From Lepturacanthus savala (taxonomy: Eukaryota > Chordata > Actinopteri > Scombriformes > Trichiuridae), in the NCBI GenBank assembly GCA_030544235.1, contig CM060469.1, forward strand, positions 10,376,017 to 10,440,016: a stretch of 64,000 bases of DNA. The letters are read 5' to 3'. Both the position numbers and the translations under genes were made by a program. The notes under the pieces are model-generated. The model searched no databases. It was given only the letters and a program-made list of their open reading frames with translations, and had not been told where the DNA came from. Below, piece by piece: positions 24,723 to 36,495 of the stretch (position 1 is its first letter; the number at the start of each line of letters is the position of its first letter).

Positions 24723-25681
24723 TAGGATTTTACTGCTGCCATCAGTGCTGCTGTTCATATAGCGTTTATATACATATATTAATAGATGGAATAGGTCAGA
24801 GCCTTAATTCCATAAATTAAAGCTGTACATATTCAGCTGTCACATTATCTATTCCATGTGTTAAGTCACAAAGCAGGACCCTGCAGTGGTGCTCGGCTGT
24901 GAAAAACATGGTCTTTCTTTTGAGGATACACTGATTTAGAATAGGTGATGAAATCTGAGGCACTCAAGAGGATAACGATTTAAGTTTTTATTGTTTCTTA
25001 ATTCAGGATTCGAGCATTCGTCGGGTGGACTTCATTTGATTTTCCTTCTTTCTTATGCAAAATCTGACCCTGTTTTACTTTGCATCTGTCTGAATGAATC
25101 TTGGCAGCCGTGCTGGATTGGCTGACGTCCTTTCATAAGTCTGACTCATTCAACTTTGGATGCACTCAAGATTTGATTTGCAAACTCAATTTTTTTTCCT
25201 CCAGGATAGAGACACAAGATTATGTTTAGTTCTTTAGTTCTCTTTAGTTGAGACTGTACTGTAGTGGTGCATTTAGTTAAATTACATACAACCATTGTGA
25301 ACCTGGGTCGATACCCTGGGGGGTATGGGGTCCTTGGCTGCTAATGCAGCCTTAGTTGACCACTGCATGGTTTTACATCTTGGTACAAGATGTGATATTC
25401 TGTTAAATATTCCAGTCTTGTAAAAAGGCTTTTATTTAAATTGATGGGCTTCATTTGTAGCTCATACACCTCTCGTGGTTATGCTTTAGACAAACCCTGC
25501 TTCATTTTCATATTTCAACATAATTATAGTGAATCATTTTGTTCACGTTAGGGTGGTGTAGGCTACATGGCACACAATACTGCTGAGGGCTGTGCTTAAT
25601 GCATTTGCTGCAAGCAGGGTAGTGAGAGAGAAAGTGAGTGAGTGTTTAAATGAGATCTAAATGCTGAGTAACACTGACACT

Positions 25682-26567
25682 CAGTGGCATAGGTAGAAAT
25701 TGTGTGTTTTGGGTGGGCCAATACAAAAGTGGGTGGGTTATCACTTCCAAGATAAACTTGACTTGATAAGTTAGACGAAGAAAAGGGAACAAAACATACA
25801 CAGAAACAATCTGACACGCTCAGCTGAATTTGTTTGTCTTTATTTCCGACTAAACTGATCATTTCTGCATCCGAGCGCAGCAGCTGCACAACAGTATAGA
25901 TGAAAAGCATATTTTAAAGCCTCTTCAGACTCAAATGCTTGCACCGGTGAGACTGGTTCTACAGCCCACTGCAGCTAAACTAAACCAAAGAAGTTAAGAC
26001 ACATTAGCATGCCACTAGGTGCTTCGGTTCTGGTCGGCTCAGGAAAAACTGCACAAGTTACAAGTAAGCTGTGGCCTTACATGCGATTCTTTCAAAAACA
26101 AAAAACAACATCCGGCACATCTAAAAGGTCACACTCACAGAGGGGGATCATACATTAAAAATGTTTAGAGTAAAGCACCGTACCGCCAGGGAGCGAGCGC
26201 CCGTGCTGACCCCACTGTGGTCCAACAAGTCTGGGGAACCCAGTCGATGGAGGACTCAGTGTTTCCAATAGAATATACTTTATGTAGCCATTGTGGTAGC
26301 GCTAACATATACATCACCTGAAAAGCAAGTCAGGAAGGTCTGGGTGTCAGAACCAGGGCAACCAATCACAGTCCAGAGACTTTGAGCCAGAACCAGAGTT
26401 CTGGTTTAATCAGATTGCAAATTCAACAATGAATCAAGCTTATATTTATTTATTTCCTTATATATTTTATATACATATGTATTGCTTCAAAATGCATTTT
26501 ATCATATTGTGTCAAACTTGGCAGGGTGGGCCTCTGCCACTGAGGCCCATTACTAGCTACGCACCTG
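25682..26567. mobile_element. Candidate DNA transposon with imperfect inverted ends
   Basis: The left end CAGTGGCATAGGTA and the right end, whose complement reads CAGGTGCGTAGCTA, match at 10 of 14 bases. GGGTGGGCC occurs just inside the left end (25711-25719), and GGTGGGCC lies inside the right end on the + strand (26525-26532), so this second motif is direct, not inverted. No transposase frame was found in the ~886-bp interior. Confidence 0.35.
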
Positions 26568-28474
26568 CTGCTGCTGCCAAGATGGGAGCAAGAATTATGA
26601 CTCCCCTTTGCACGACTGGCTGGCTAATAATGGCTCTATTTTGGTCCTTCTGCTGAATCATGCCCCCTGAATGGGTCATCTCTTCCCTCCCTTGATCTCT
26701 CCTCACTCCCTGATTCATCCTTGTTTTCAATCTCTCTCTCACACATGCGCTCACAAAATCTTTCTCCTTCTCCCTCTAAGTGTTTATGCACATGCACCCT
26801 CCCCGCTGCTTCGTCTCTTACCTCTACATTTTACTCCGTTTTCGACGTACTTCACTAATGTATCTCTCCATCCGTGAGGAGTTAATTTTGTGAATGGACA
26901 GTAGCATGAGTCATTTAAGCCCCTGGAGCAGAAAGCTCTTCACAGACTAGACGTCGCCAGCTATTTATACACACAAGCCAAATATGGGTGAGAAACAGGT
27001 CAAGCGGCGGCATTTGAGGTGAAACCCTGTGTTTTCTGCTCTTTATTAATTAAGGGTTGTTGTTTTTTTTTGCAAAAGCGGTTGCAAAAAGAAAATAACA
27101 CGCAAGACAATGTCTTTGCTGGGTAATGTTCAGGCTGTAATGTAATTAGAGTTAAATACATTTTGCACCAGAACTTTTTGAGGGCACAGCTCGTTAGGAC
27201 TCAAAATAGATCGGATTCAAGTCCCATAAGGGCTCCCTTAATTGCTTTGTGTGATGTAAACATTTGTAAGACAGAAGCAGAATCACAGAGTTCAACTCAG
27301 TCTGCCTCTTTGTAAAAAGGAAAACGATGATCCATAACTTAACCCGTAGCGTGACTCTGTTCTTCCTCTGTGTCGTCTTTCGTCTGCGCTTGGCTCTGAG
27401 GTACCTCTCAGCTTTGATCCCCATGCATTAAAAGCAGCCGCTTGTGCTTCAGACGTTTCAGCAACTGAAACTACAACGGAATATCGAAGCCTCGCTCGGG
27501 AAATAAAGACAGCCACGTCAAAAACCTAGAAGGCATTCATGACCCATTCCTGAGTCCATCTCTCTGTGGATTAAGTCTGTATTTTCATTTGCACTTGAAA
27601 GAAAGTAATCCCCCTCTGTCTGTCATGCAATTGGCAGAATAAGAAGATGAGAGTTGTCAGGCATCCTTGAGCACCTCCTCAACAGGATCTCCCACACATG
27701 TTGATTAACTCTGGTTTTTCCATTTCATCCATGTCTGATGAGCGTGACTTTGATGTTCTCTCTTACTCCATCAAATTATTCATTATTCAAAGAATATATA
27801 TATATTAGTAACTTTTAAATGGTGCCAGCATTTTCAGCTGTGCTCTGCCTTTTCTGAGCACTGAGGGGAGAGAGAGAGAGAGAGTTTGGCTTAGATCAAT
27901 AAGCTGACCAGCAATACTGGTTTAAATCAGACACACTATTGCAGTTTTTGCAACATATCATATTGGTAATTAAATTACTTACCTTATTCAGCTAGTTTTT
28001 GAACAAATGGGTAGGAATAGGTTGTGCTATGTATGGATTTTGACATATTGTGAAAAAGGTTCACATACATGCATGTACCGTTGAGTGACATAAAGACAGT
28101 TTGGACACTTTGGACACAATCAGTATTGTAACAGTCCTGTAAGAATCTGTAGCTTTACCATCGGATTGACGAGTAGCAAAAGTACAGAATAGATTTATTA
28201 TTCACTGAACAATCAAGCAAGGAAAAATAACACTGATCAATCATCAAGTTTAGAAAATTACTGTGTACTAGTGATATATTTCATAATTTTCTTAAGCTAC
28301 AATGATTTTGGTCAATATTGCCTGATCGTCTCCAGCAGTCGAAACAAATGGGCTTCGAGCTTAGTGGACATACATAACAAGTAGATCAATCATCAGGAGG
28401 TTTTAGGGTTATTTGTATTTTCATGGAATTAGGTGATTGTAATTAAAATACACAATATGGCCAGTCTGCATTCT

Positions 28475-28745
28475 TTAAAGGTACAGTGTGTAGTTTTCTG
28501 GTGGCTTGTAGTGGCTTGAGCCATTGCCTATTTTGTCCATTCTGGGCTACTATAGAAACATGGTGGGCCTTTCAGAGGGAGAGCCATTCCCCATTTATAT
28601 CTTAATTGTTTCACCTGTACAAAACAAACCGACAAATCCCAGTTTACGGGGGATTGTGTGCTGAGACCAGTAACTTTCTGGAGTCTCCTCGGGTTGCCTG
28701 GCAACTGGTCCCATAACCCTCCAATCAGTACACAAATAAGTCCTC
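28475..28745. mobile_element. Interspersed fish repeat starting at TTAA
   Basis: TTAAAGGTACAGTGTGTAG, then TCTGGGCTACTATAGAAACA, are phrases I know from an abundant repeat in spiny-rayed fish genomes. The right boundary is uncertain. Confidence 0.45.
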
Positions 28746-28889
28746 TGGAATGTAATTATGAAAGCTTTGAAAGACTGACATTTTATTAGCGCGTAGATAT
28801 CAAATATTATAATGGAAATGATTCATAATATAGATGTTGCATGTGTATTTTTGAAAAAGAAATGATTATCTCCTACTACTTTTTTCCAG

Positions 28890-29275
28890 CCATCACCTAC
28901 ACACCTAACTACAAGAAGACCCCTCCTCCTGTCCCGCCCCGCACCACCTCCAAACCGCTCATCTCCATCACCGCCCAGAGCAGCACCGAGTCCACCCAGG
29001 ACGCCTACCACGAGGGGAGGCACCCTCACGGCGGGATGTGGGCCCCCGACGGCCTCAGCCTGGGGCTGAACTCCGGCAGGGCCCTCTATAACTCTGTGGA
29101 CAGCCTGGACAGCGCCAAGGCCGTGACCATAGCCATGGAGGCGGCCGGGGTCATCACCGGGAAAAGGCACCCGTCCACGGACAGCCACAGCTCGGTGCTC
29201 ACCTGCGACAAGGCCATCCTGGTGTCCAAGGCCGAGGAGTACCTGAAGACGCCTCGGTCCTCCATAGGGATACAG
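28890..29275 (+). CDS. dlgap2: dlgap2 coding exon, proline-rich and LC8-motif region
   Basis: The acceptor is TTTTTTCCAG. Phase 1 entry gives A-ITYTPNYKKTPPPVPPRTTS, then KPLISITAQSSTESTQDAY, VDSLDSAKAVTIAMEAA, DKAILVSKAEEYL, and ends RSSIGIQ at CAG|GTTAGT in phase 0. KKTPPPVPPR is an SH3-ligand-like family block. SIGIQ followed by V from the next exon makes a dynein-light-chain-type GIQV motif split across the junction. The exon is much richer in GC at third positions than the exons at 13043 and 17377. The 128-codon length is in line with this region of DLGAP2. Confidence 0.94.
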
Positions 29276-32200
29276 GTTAGTCATGAATGCGTATGGAGGA
29301 AGTATCTCACCAGAAGCTCATTTAATGCCCACACTTTAACCCAAATAAGCATGGTTGCGTTGTAATTAAGATATTCACGCGCATACATCAACTCAGAAAA
29401 TGGCGTTTTTGTTTCAGCAGCTAAAAATAGCAGGAGTGAGTCATCTTACCGCAATCCATAAATTATGATTCACCTCACGCCATAGTAGGTTCGAGTGAAT
29501 GTTAGTCCACTCCACGGCTCGATCAATCCCTCTCCTCTTACTATATACATTTCACGCTCCCTCTGTCTCCTTCCTCTCCGCACCTCTACACAAAAGATCT
29601 TACTCTGGATTTGTCTCCCTCGTTCTCTGACACTAGCTGAGGTTTTGGTGTTGTAGATCTTCAGTTGTTAAAGCTAAAGTCTAAAGCTCAGAAAGGCAAC
29701 TTTCACGATCACCTCAGGACAGTTTGAGATTTTGTTCAGTGTACGGGGAGCAGTCATTTTGCTTTTCTGTAATCCCATCGCCTTAAATACTTCAGTTCTT
29801 TACCCCTCAAGTCCCTCTTCATCATCATTACACCCCCTCAGCTACAGTCTATTTGTCTTCTATAAGTCTTTCCCTTGTACACTTGTTTTTTTTTTCCTTT
29901 TCTTTTCCACAAATAAATCTATACATTCACAAGCTCACTCCCTTCCCTGCTGACTGTTCAATTTCCTTAGGGCTTAACTTGAAAACCTTTCAATATTTGA
30001 AGAAAAAATAAAAAGCAGATCACCACTCCATTAATCTCATTTTGAAGGTCTTTGAATGACTTTGGGTGTTCTCGAGTTTCCCACAAAATAAATCAAGCAC
30101 ACCTAAAGGGTAATTGCGGTGCTTTATTCAGGTGACCATATCAAGGAAGTCCTTTGGCTGGAGATTCGGCTCAAACGCTCAAATTACACCGGAGCCATTG
30201 ACTGTCGGATGTTACCATTGGGGAGCCAGCCAGCAAATAAATGATCCCTTCAAAGTCAATTGATCCTTCTACGCACTCTGTGTTGTATCACATGCAAAAT
30301 TCTTTTCCAGCTGCAACTTTTGTCCTGACACTACACTGTTATGTGTAAATGGGAGCAATTCAAAATAGCCTCCAACACATTAGTTCTAGCAGCCTATTTT
30401 AAATGCTGTGCTGTCATTTAAACTGCATTGTGTTTGTTTAGGGAACCTACTTACTGCCGTCTCCTGCAGTGAACTGGTTCCTTAAACTTCATGTAAACAA
30501 GGAAATGGGTTTTATTAATTAGGGTAAAGAATTAGGAAAATTGCAATTAAAAGAAACATCATTGCTTAATGTTGCTGCATAAAAAGAGGTCAAATCGCGA
30601 CGGGAAGATTAAAGCATGCACCGAACATCAGGATTTCACAGCCTTAGACTGAGCAGAAAGTTTGTTTCAAGAATTCTGATTAAATGTGCGGTTTTAAAGT
30701 GCATGCTGCGGGGTTAAGTTCATAGACCAGCACATCAGTTTTACAGGGACGATTAAGCCACCTAACCGCACTTATGAGTGCTAATTTTAAATAGCTGAAA
30801 TGCAACATCAAACCTTCATTGTCATGCCTCGCCAAACTTCTTGGTGGGCGACACACATAGTCGGGGCCACCGTCTTTCCTGATTTAGCTCATTTGTTACT
30901 AAAGTAGGGGAATATAGATGGATGAGGATAAGGAGTAAAAAGAGCAGGACACCGTTAGTCATAACTGTTTGAAAGGAGGAGACGAAGTGAAGGTGAATTT
31001 AGGGAAGGCGTAGCCAAAACTGTGTGTACGCGAGAGTGCGAGAGAATTATATTGGCTTTGAAATTGGCTCCAGCGATGTGTGGAAAGTCCATAAGCACTT
31101 TCAATTACCAATGCAGGTGCTGTAAAGGTCTACAATTACAGAAACATCTAAAATACAGAGGAGAGCAGCTCTTGCCTCGTGACAGAATTAAATTGAAGGC
31201 TGTCTGTCCCGGAAGCTCCCTCTCAATGCAAACTTGACCCCTTGACCCCAACCCAACACCAATTTAAACGTCTATTAGATTACAAGAACATCAAGAGAGA
31301 GTCGGTGTATCACATGTTCACACACATGCAGAGTCCTAGCTAAGATTTAGGACACTGAGGTCATAACAGATTATCTTTTTTCTGGGTTTTATCAACCTGG
31401 AGAATTCTAGTCAACAAGCTACAGATGTCGGGTTTTTCAGGCTTGACGATATATGGAGATATGGAAAGAGCATTAAGACCTTCATATAGGGAAATAATAT
31501 ATTTTGCAGCCTTTCTGTCATATTAGTTCACTTTGTTCAGTTTGTAAGCAATTGTATCAAGAAGAAATTCCTTTTAAGATCTCCTCTATTTAAATAAAAT
31601 ATAATGTATAGTCTTGGGTGTGTTCTAAAGTGAGTTCTGCCTCATAAGCTGCTGTGTCTAACCACATTGTTGCAATGGTAGTTTGTTACTTGCTACATCA
31701 GATAGCAATTATGTTTTTTTGCAGTAGGAAACTCTTGTGACTTAATATTGATTTATTCATATTTCTGACAGCCTCAGTTGACCTCAACATCATCATACAA
31801 CCAATCAGTCTGTTATCGGAAGTATAATTAACCTGAATTAGCCTTTGTCTGTATTGATTTGATTTTTTTTATGCCCTTATCTCAGAGAATGACAACATAT
31901 TTGTAATCTTTGACCCTGTGGATTTATAGTCTTGACATCCCGTTGTCCTTAATGAGCACTTTGTTGCTACATTAGCAGCACATTCGCTACCTGAGCTGTG
32001 TTCTAAAGTGCTGATTGATTTATTTATTAAAAAAAAAAAAAAGAAGCTTTAATTGGAGCCATAATGAGCTTGTATGAAGAGGAAGTCAAAGCGTTTAACC
32101 TTAAACACAATCATTGGCAGGGAAAAGTCACCAGGTGGTGTTTGTGTGTTTTTTGATGGAAGGCACAGTGGTGGCACTGTTGGACTTTTCGCTGATGCTC

Positions 32201-33179
32201 ACAGTTTTCACACCTGTGCTGACATGGCTGTAATCACAGATGCAGGGTGTGTATGCTACGTATCTGCACGTAACAAATTATCTTCAGGGTAAAGCTATAA
32301 TGCATAAATCTCACAGCTTCCAGGATGTTTGGTTTTCCTTCTGCCCTCACCTATTACAGATATTAAACTCATTCTCTTTTCATGAGGTTTATTTTACTCT
32401 GCTCCCAACACAAAGTAATGGAGGTCACATGAGCAAGCATCTCTGCCAGGGCCAAATTGGGGCCCTAAGCAGAATTTGTAACCTGGTAAATTGGTACCCT
32501 GACAGAGATTAAAATGTAATTAATGCAAATATAACTACAACTAATACTATTTCTATATTTGATAATTATTTTATTTTTTTAAATGTATTAGTCCTTAAAA
32601 TCAAGGATTATCTTAATTTATCTTATTTATTTATCTCTGACATCATTCTAGTGGCACAGGACGGGATGATGATCTGGGCATCATAGTATTATACACAGAC
32701 AGACATGGAAAAGTGGATTGAAAATAAAAAAAAGAGCAAAATGTCAGATTGGCCTTTCTATACTATCAAAATTTGATTTACGCACTATTTCTTTCACAGT
32801 CAAAAGAAAATAAGTTGCAAAGGGCACTAAGGAACAAAGTCATGTATCAAAAAAAGGATTGAGACAAAGAAAGAAAAAGACCTGCATGAAACTGTGAACA
32901 CTGGACACAGAGTTATGAAAGCTAAGAAATTGGATAAGAAAGCGATGAGCAAATGGAGCAACAAGGAGCAAGTGACAGACGGGAAGGTGTAGTGAAAGCG
33001 ATGAGCGCTGAGACGTCTTCTAGAAGCGGTGCAGGCAGCGAAAAAGAGTATCACCGGATCAGGATCACAGCTATGCAGGGGCCGGCTTGATCATCACTCA
33101 CTCTTCATTCCCATCCCATAATATCCACTAATGTCGCCCTATCTGTCACTGATTAACTGCGGTCACACAGGTCAACTTA

Positions 33180-34060
33180 AGTCAACTCAATTTATTCATT
33201 GAGAAGAGATTCAATTATTATTTGATTGATGATTACAATGGATCTAAAACACAGATCAAATAAAATGGATATAAATAATAGCAGAAAAGTACATTAATAA
33301 AAGCATAGCATACAATTTTAACACAAACGGCAAAACACAAACAAAAAGTAAAAATGCAAACAAATAAAAGCTAGAATGTGGTCATGCTTTATGGTCAATT
33401 GAGAGGCTAAATAAATGAGTCTGGTCTTTAGACAGGCTTTAAAGATAGAAATTAAGGAAGAAGATAATTATTAGTGGTAAACTAGTACACGATTTAGGGC
33501 CAACAACTGAAAATGCTTGATTACCTTGCATGCATGGAATGGGAAACAGGAAATGGGCAGTTTAGAGATGTAACCTGGATCCATTCCACGCAGTGATTTA
33601 AAGAGTCCATATCATGCACTTTTCAGGGTTTTATTTCAATTTTTGATATCCCTGACAAGATTTAAGGACCCAGAATCATCTCAATATACTTTTACATCTC
33701 CTCTCTCAAGCCTCCCTCTGGAGCTCTAGAAAGATCAGGTCACTTTGTGTCTGTCTCCTTAATATTTATGAGCCATTTGAAGGTGAAGTTTCTGAATATA
33801 GAGGATGTGTGCATTTCTCTGTGGTTTGAGTCTTTTGATGCATGGGACAGTATTTATATAACACCTTAACCTTCTCTGTAGTCACAAAAGGAATACAAAT
33901 GTCAATTTCTATAATATGGGACCTTTAAAAACAAATAAGAGAATCCTAAAATCAGTTCTGTTCTTTATTGGTGAACAGTTAAGAGAAGCCAGTGCAGGGT
34001 AATTCTTGACAAAAGCCAATTTAATGCTGTAATCATTTAGCAGCCAGGAATACGATCAGT
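33180..34060. mobile_element. Older interspersed fish repeat, split by a younger insertion
   Basis: TCAACTCAATTTATTCATTG at the left, GATTTAGGGCCAACAACTG in the middle and AGAGAATCCTAAAATCAG at the right are typical of an abundant fish repeat. Removing 33602-33928 rejoins CAGTGATTTAA to AAACAAATAAG. Confidence 0.45.
33598..33928. mobile_element. TTAA-flanked MITE (piggyBac-like)
   Basis: TTAA occurs at both ends (33598-33601 and 33925-33928). Just inside are imperfect inverted repeats: AGAGTCCATATCAT on the left, and AGGTCCCATATTAT as the complement of the right end. TTAA target duplication is the hallmark of piggyBac-type transposition. About 330 bp, non-coding. Confidence 0.55.
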
Positions 34061-34626
34061 GCTTGTGTGTCTAAGGTCACCAGTAGCCTGCCAGATAAGC
34101 GTAAACTAGCCAGCCTGTCTGTTTGAGCTCAGCTATTAGCCTGAGCATGTCGATAGTGAGGTTGCAGCCTTACCTCTGTCCACTGTTTGGGATAGCCCTC
34201 TGTAGAATGTACAGCGGTTTGATGGCGGCCCCTCTGGGGTTGGGTCTGACAGCCGGCTCTTCAGACTGGACAGCTCTCGCTTCCGGCTTTTTTCAGGGTG
34301 GCCCTTCCTAGACCCGCTCGGAAGTTAATGATTAATTATGAAGGTTGATTCCCCGCGGGGATGGTCTCTGTCAGCAGGCAGGAGGCAATCGTTTGAAAGG
34401 TGATACATCTAATGCTAATCACCAGTGGCTCTCAGTCGACCCTCCTCCGCATAGTCTGTGTTTTTGCCCTCACCTCTGCCAGAAGCACACCTATCACTTT
34501 AACTGAGCCCAACACGCTACTGACGGATGTGACTGTAATGCTATGCTTTTCATACAGGTTAATGCTTTTAAACTTGTCCAGCAAATATTTCGTTTTTGGG
34601 GGCCATTTGGGACACACAAAAATTTA

Positions 34627-35080
34627 CATTACCATTCAAAAGTTTGGTGTCACCTAGAAATGTCCTTATTTTTGAAAGAAAAGCACTGTTTTTTTCAATG
34701 AAGATAACTTTAAACTAATCAGAAATGCACTCTATACATTGCTAATGTGGCAAATGCTTGGTTTTTGGTGCAATATCTACATAGATATCGTGCAATATCT
34801 ACATAGGTATATAGAGGCCCATTTCCAGCAACTATCACTCTAGTGTTTTAGTGTTAGTCATTTATTAGCCTTCTGACGCAATGTGTTTGCTCATTGCGCC
34901 AGAAGGCTAATAAATGACTTGAAAATGTTTGTGTATTCATGTTATAACATCTGAAAACAGTTTAGCTGGTTAGAGAAGCTATAAAACTGACCTTCCCTTA
35001 AGGAAAACAAAGTTTGAAGGAAAAAAAATTATTTCAAATACAAATCATTATTTCTAACCTTAGCAATGTCCTGATTATAT
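34627..35080 (+). mobile_element. Tc1-like non-autonomous element
   Basis: The left end TACCATTCAAAAGTTTGG is followed by the same interior as the copy at 9416 (CTAGAAATGTCCTTATTTTT). The right portion keeps TTCTAACCTTAGCAATGTCC but the right inverted repeat is not recognisable. The transposase region is absent; sequence jumps from CTGACCTTCCC to AAGTTTGAAGG. A perfect-looking internal hairpin lies at 34857-34918. Confidence 0.7.
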
Positions 35081-35585
35081 TTTTTATACATTTTATAACA
35101 CAAAAAACAAGAAACACAACAAGAAACACAAAATTGTCCCCCCAAACGGTATGGTAAATGGTAATATATATGCTAAAGTGCTAACAGTGTTAGCACATTG
35201 GAAGGGTTAGCAAACAGCTGGACTGAATTGATACCCACGAGAGCAGCGAGTGAACCAGAACATTGAAGTTCCAGGACGACTGAAAGATGCTAAAATGTTC
35301 CTTTTGCTGAAAGGCGACCTGCAGAGTCAAGCGATAATCCTTTTGACGCCTGATATAGTGCGCCTTATAACATCCCCTCTTCATTCTAAGAATTCAACTT
35401 GCATAGAAGTCTAAAAACCTCTCCCGCTTCTGCAACAACATAAATCACGCAATGTTTACTTCCTGACAGGCCGCGTACAGTTAAGTTGCTGTGTCTGGTC
35501 CCAAACCAATAAATCCAAATGCACAGGGGGAAGTTAGCTCACATAATGAGAAGCACTGTTGGTTGCTCTCATTTCTTTGCATTAG

Positions 35586-35674
35586 GTGGAAGCAGCCACA
35601 GACTCTGAATCTGAAAGCAAAGGCTCGCGGGAATACCACTCTGTTGGGACCCAGGTGGAGGACGACAAGAAAGG
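35586..35674 (+). CDS. dlgap2: dlgap2 coding exon, SVGTQ motif
   Basis: Reads VEAATDSESESKGSREYHSV, then GTQVEDDKKG, starting in phase 0 after TTGCATTAG and ending in phase 2 at GG|GTGAGA. HSVGTQVED corresponds to the SVGVQVE motif of mammalian DLGAP2, an LC8-type dynein-light-chain-binding pattern by family knowledge. A short intron of 136 bases follows. Confidence 0.93.
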
Positions 35675-35810
35675 GTGAGATAATGATTTTAACCTGAGTA
35701 AAAGAACCGGAGTGCTGTTGTTTTGCCATTAGTTCTCATTTTCGTCCTTTGGTATATGAATGTAAGTAGATCTTCCTTCATCTCTCCCTTTCCTCCGCCT
35801 TGCCTCTCAG

Positions 35811-36250
35811 ACAGGGCAGGTTCAAGCGCTCCAACAGTGTGACCGCGGCTGTGCAGGCCGACATGGAGCTGGAGGGCTTCCCTACCATGGAGGACAAAGG
35901 CCTGCAGTTTGGCGGAGGCTTCCAGCGTCACTCGGAGCCCAGCACGCCGACCCAGTACGGGGCGGTGCGCACCGTCCGCACCCAGGGGCTTTTCAGCTAC
36001 CGTGAGGACTACCGTACGCCCGCCGAACCCCCCAGCCCTAGGGAGACCACCAGCGAGACCACCTGGCAGCTGGAGCCCCCTCCAGCACGGGAGAGCGTGG
36101 TCTCGTCGGGTGAGTCGGGCAGGTCCTCCCCGTCCATGAGGAGAGATGGGAGCTGGTTCATGCAACTGCTCCACACGGAGACCAAGAGGATGGAAGGGTG
36201 GTGTAAGGAGATGGAGGCAGAAGCAGAAGAGAATGACCTGTCAGAGGAAA
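35811..36250 (+). CDS. dlgap2: dlgap2 coding exon, start of GKAP homology domain
   Basis: Reads QGRFKRSNSVTAAVQADMEL, then EDKGLQFGGGFQRHSEPSTP, TVRTQGLFSYREDYRT, and DGSWFMQLLHTETKRMEGWC with KEMEAEAEENDLSEE. It enters in phase 2, leaves in phase 1 at A|GTGAGT. The WF..LL..E..R.EGWC block opens the conserved GKAP homology domain. The exon is GC-rich. It is followed by a 153-base intron. Confidence 0.95.
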
Positions 36251-36403
36251 GTGAGTGTCTGCTGACAGCTTCATGTATATTTGATCCAAGATTTTTTTTG
36301 TACGGGCAGCACTGAAATATATAACATTTTTGCTCTGCTAAATGTCTGGAATCGCATTGTGGTGCAAATAAAGACTCTGTGCTCTATGCTGCCTGTGTTT
36401 CAG

Positions 36404-36495
36404 CCCTTGGCAAAATCCGAAGTGCAGTGGGAAGCGCTCAGCTGCTTATGTCTCAGAAATTCCAGCAATTCTACTGGCTGTGTCAGCAAAACCTG
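36404..36495 (+). CDS. dlgap2: dlgap2 coding exon, GKAP homology domain
   Basis: The acceptor is CTGTGTTTCAG. Reads T-LGKIRSAVGSAQLLMSQKF, then QQFYWLCQQNL, and ends in phase 0 at CTG|GTAAGC. This is the most conserved helix of the family. Confidence 0.96.

Larger units (their letters stand above)
21291..28889. other. dlgap2: dlgap2 intron (downstream of the large exon)
   Basis: Contains a LINE-like tail (22310-22366), a possible 60-nt exon (22938-22997), a C homopolymer (23823-23855), a hAT-like end (about 24689), an inverted-end-bounded element (25682-26567) and a TTAA-associated repeat (28475-28745). I see no other gene. Confidence 0.55.
29276..35585. other. dlgap2: dlgap2 intron
   Basis: I see no exon. 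Contents: an interspersed repeat at about 33180-34060 with a TTAA-flanked element inside it (33598-33928), and a Tc1-like element (34627-35080). Confidence 0.6.

Noticed and set aside
28823..29284. 153-codon minus-strand frame
   Set aside because: Antisense shadow of a GC-rich dlgap2 exon.
35689..36174. 161-codon minus-strand frame
   Set aside because: Antisense shadow of the GC-rich dlgap2 exon at 35811.
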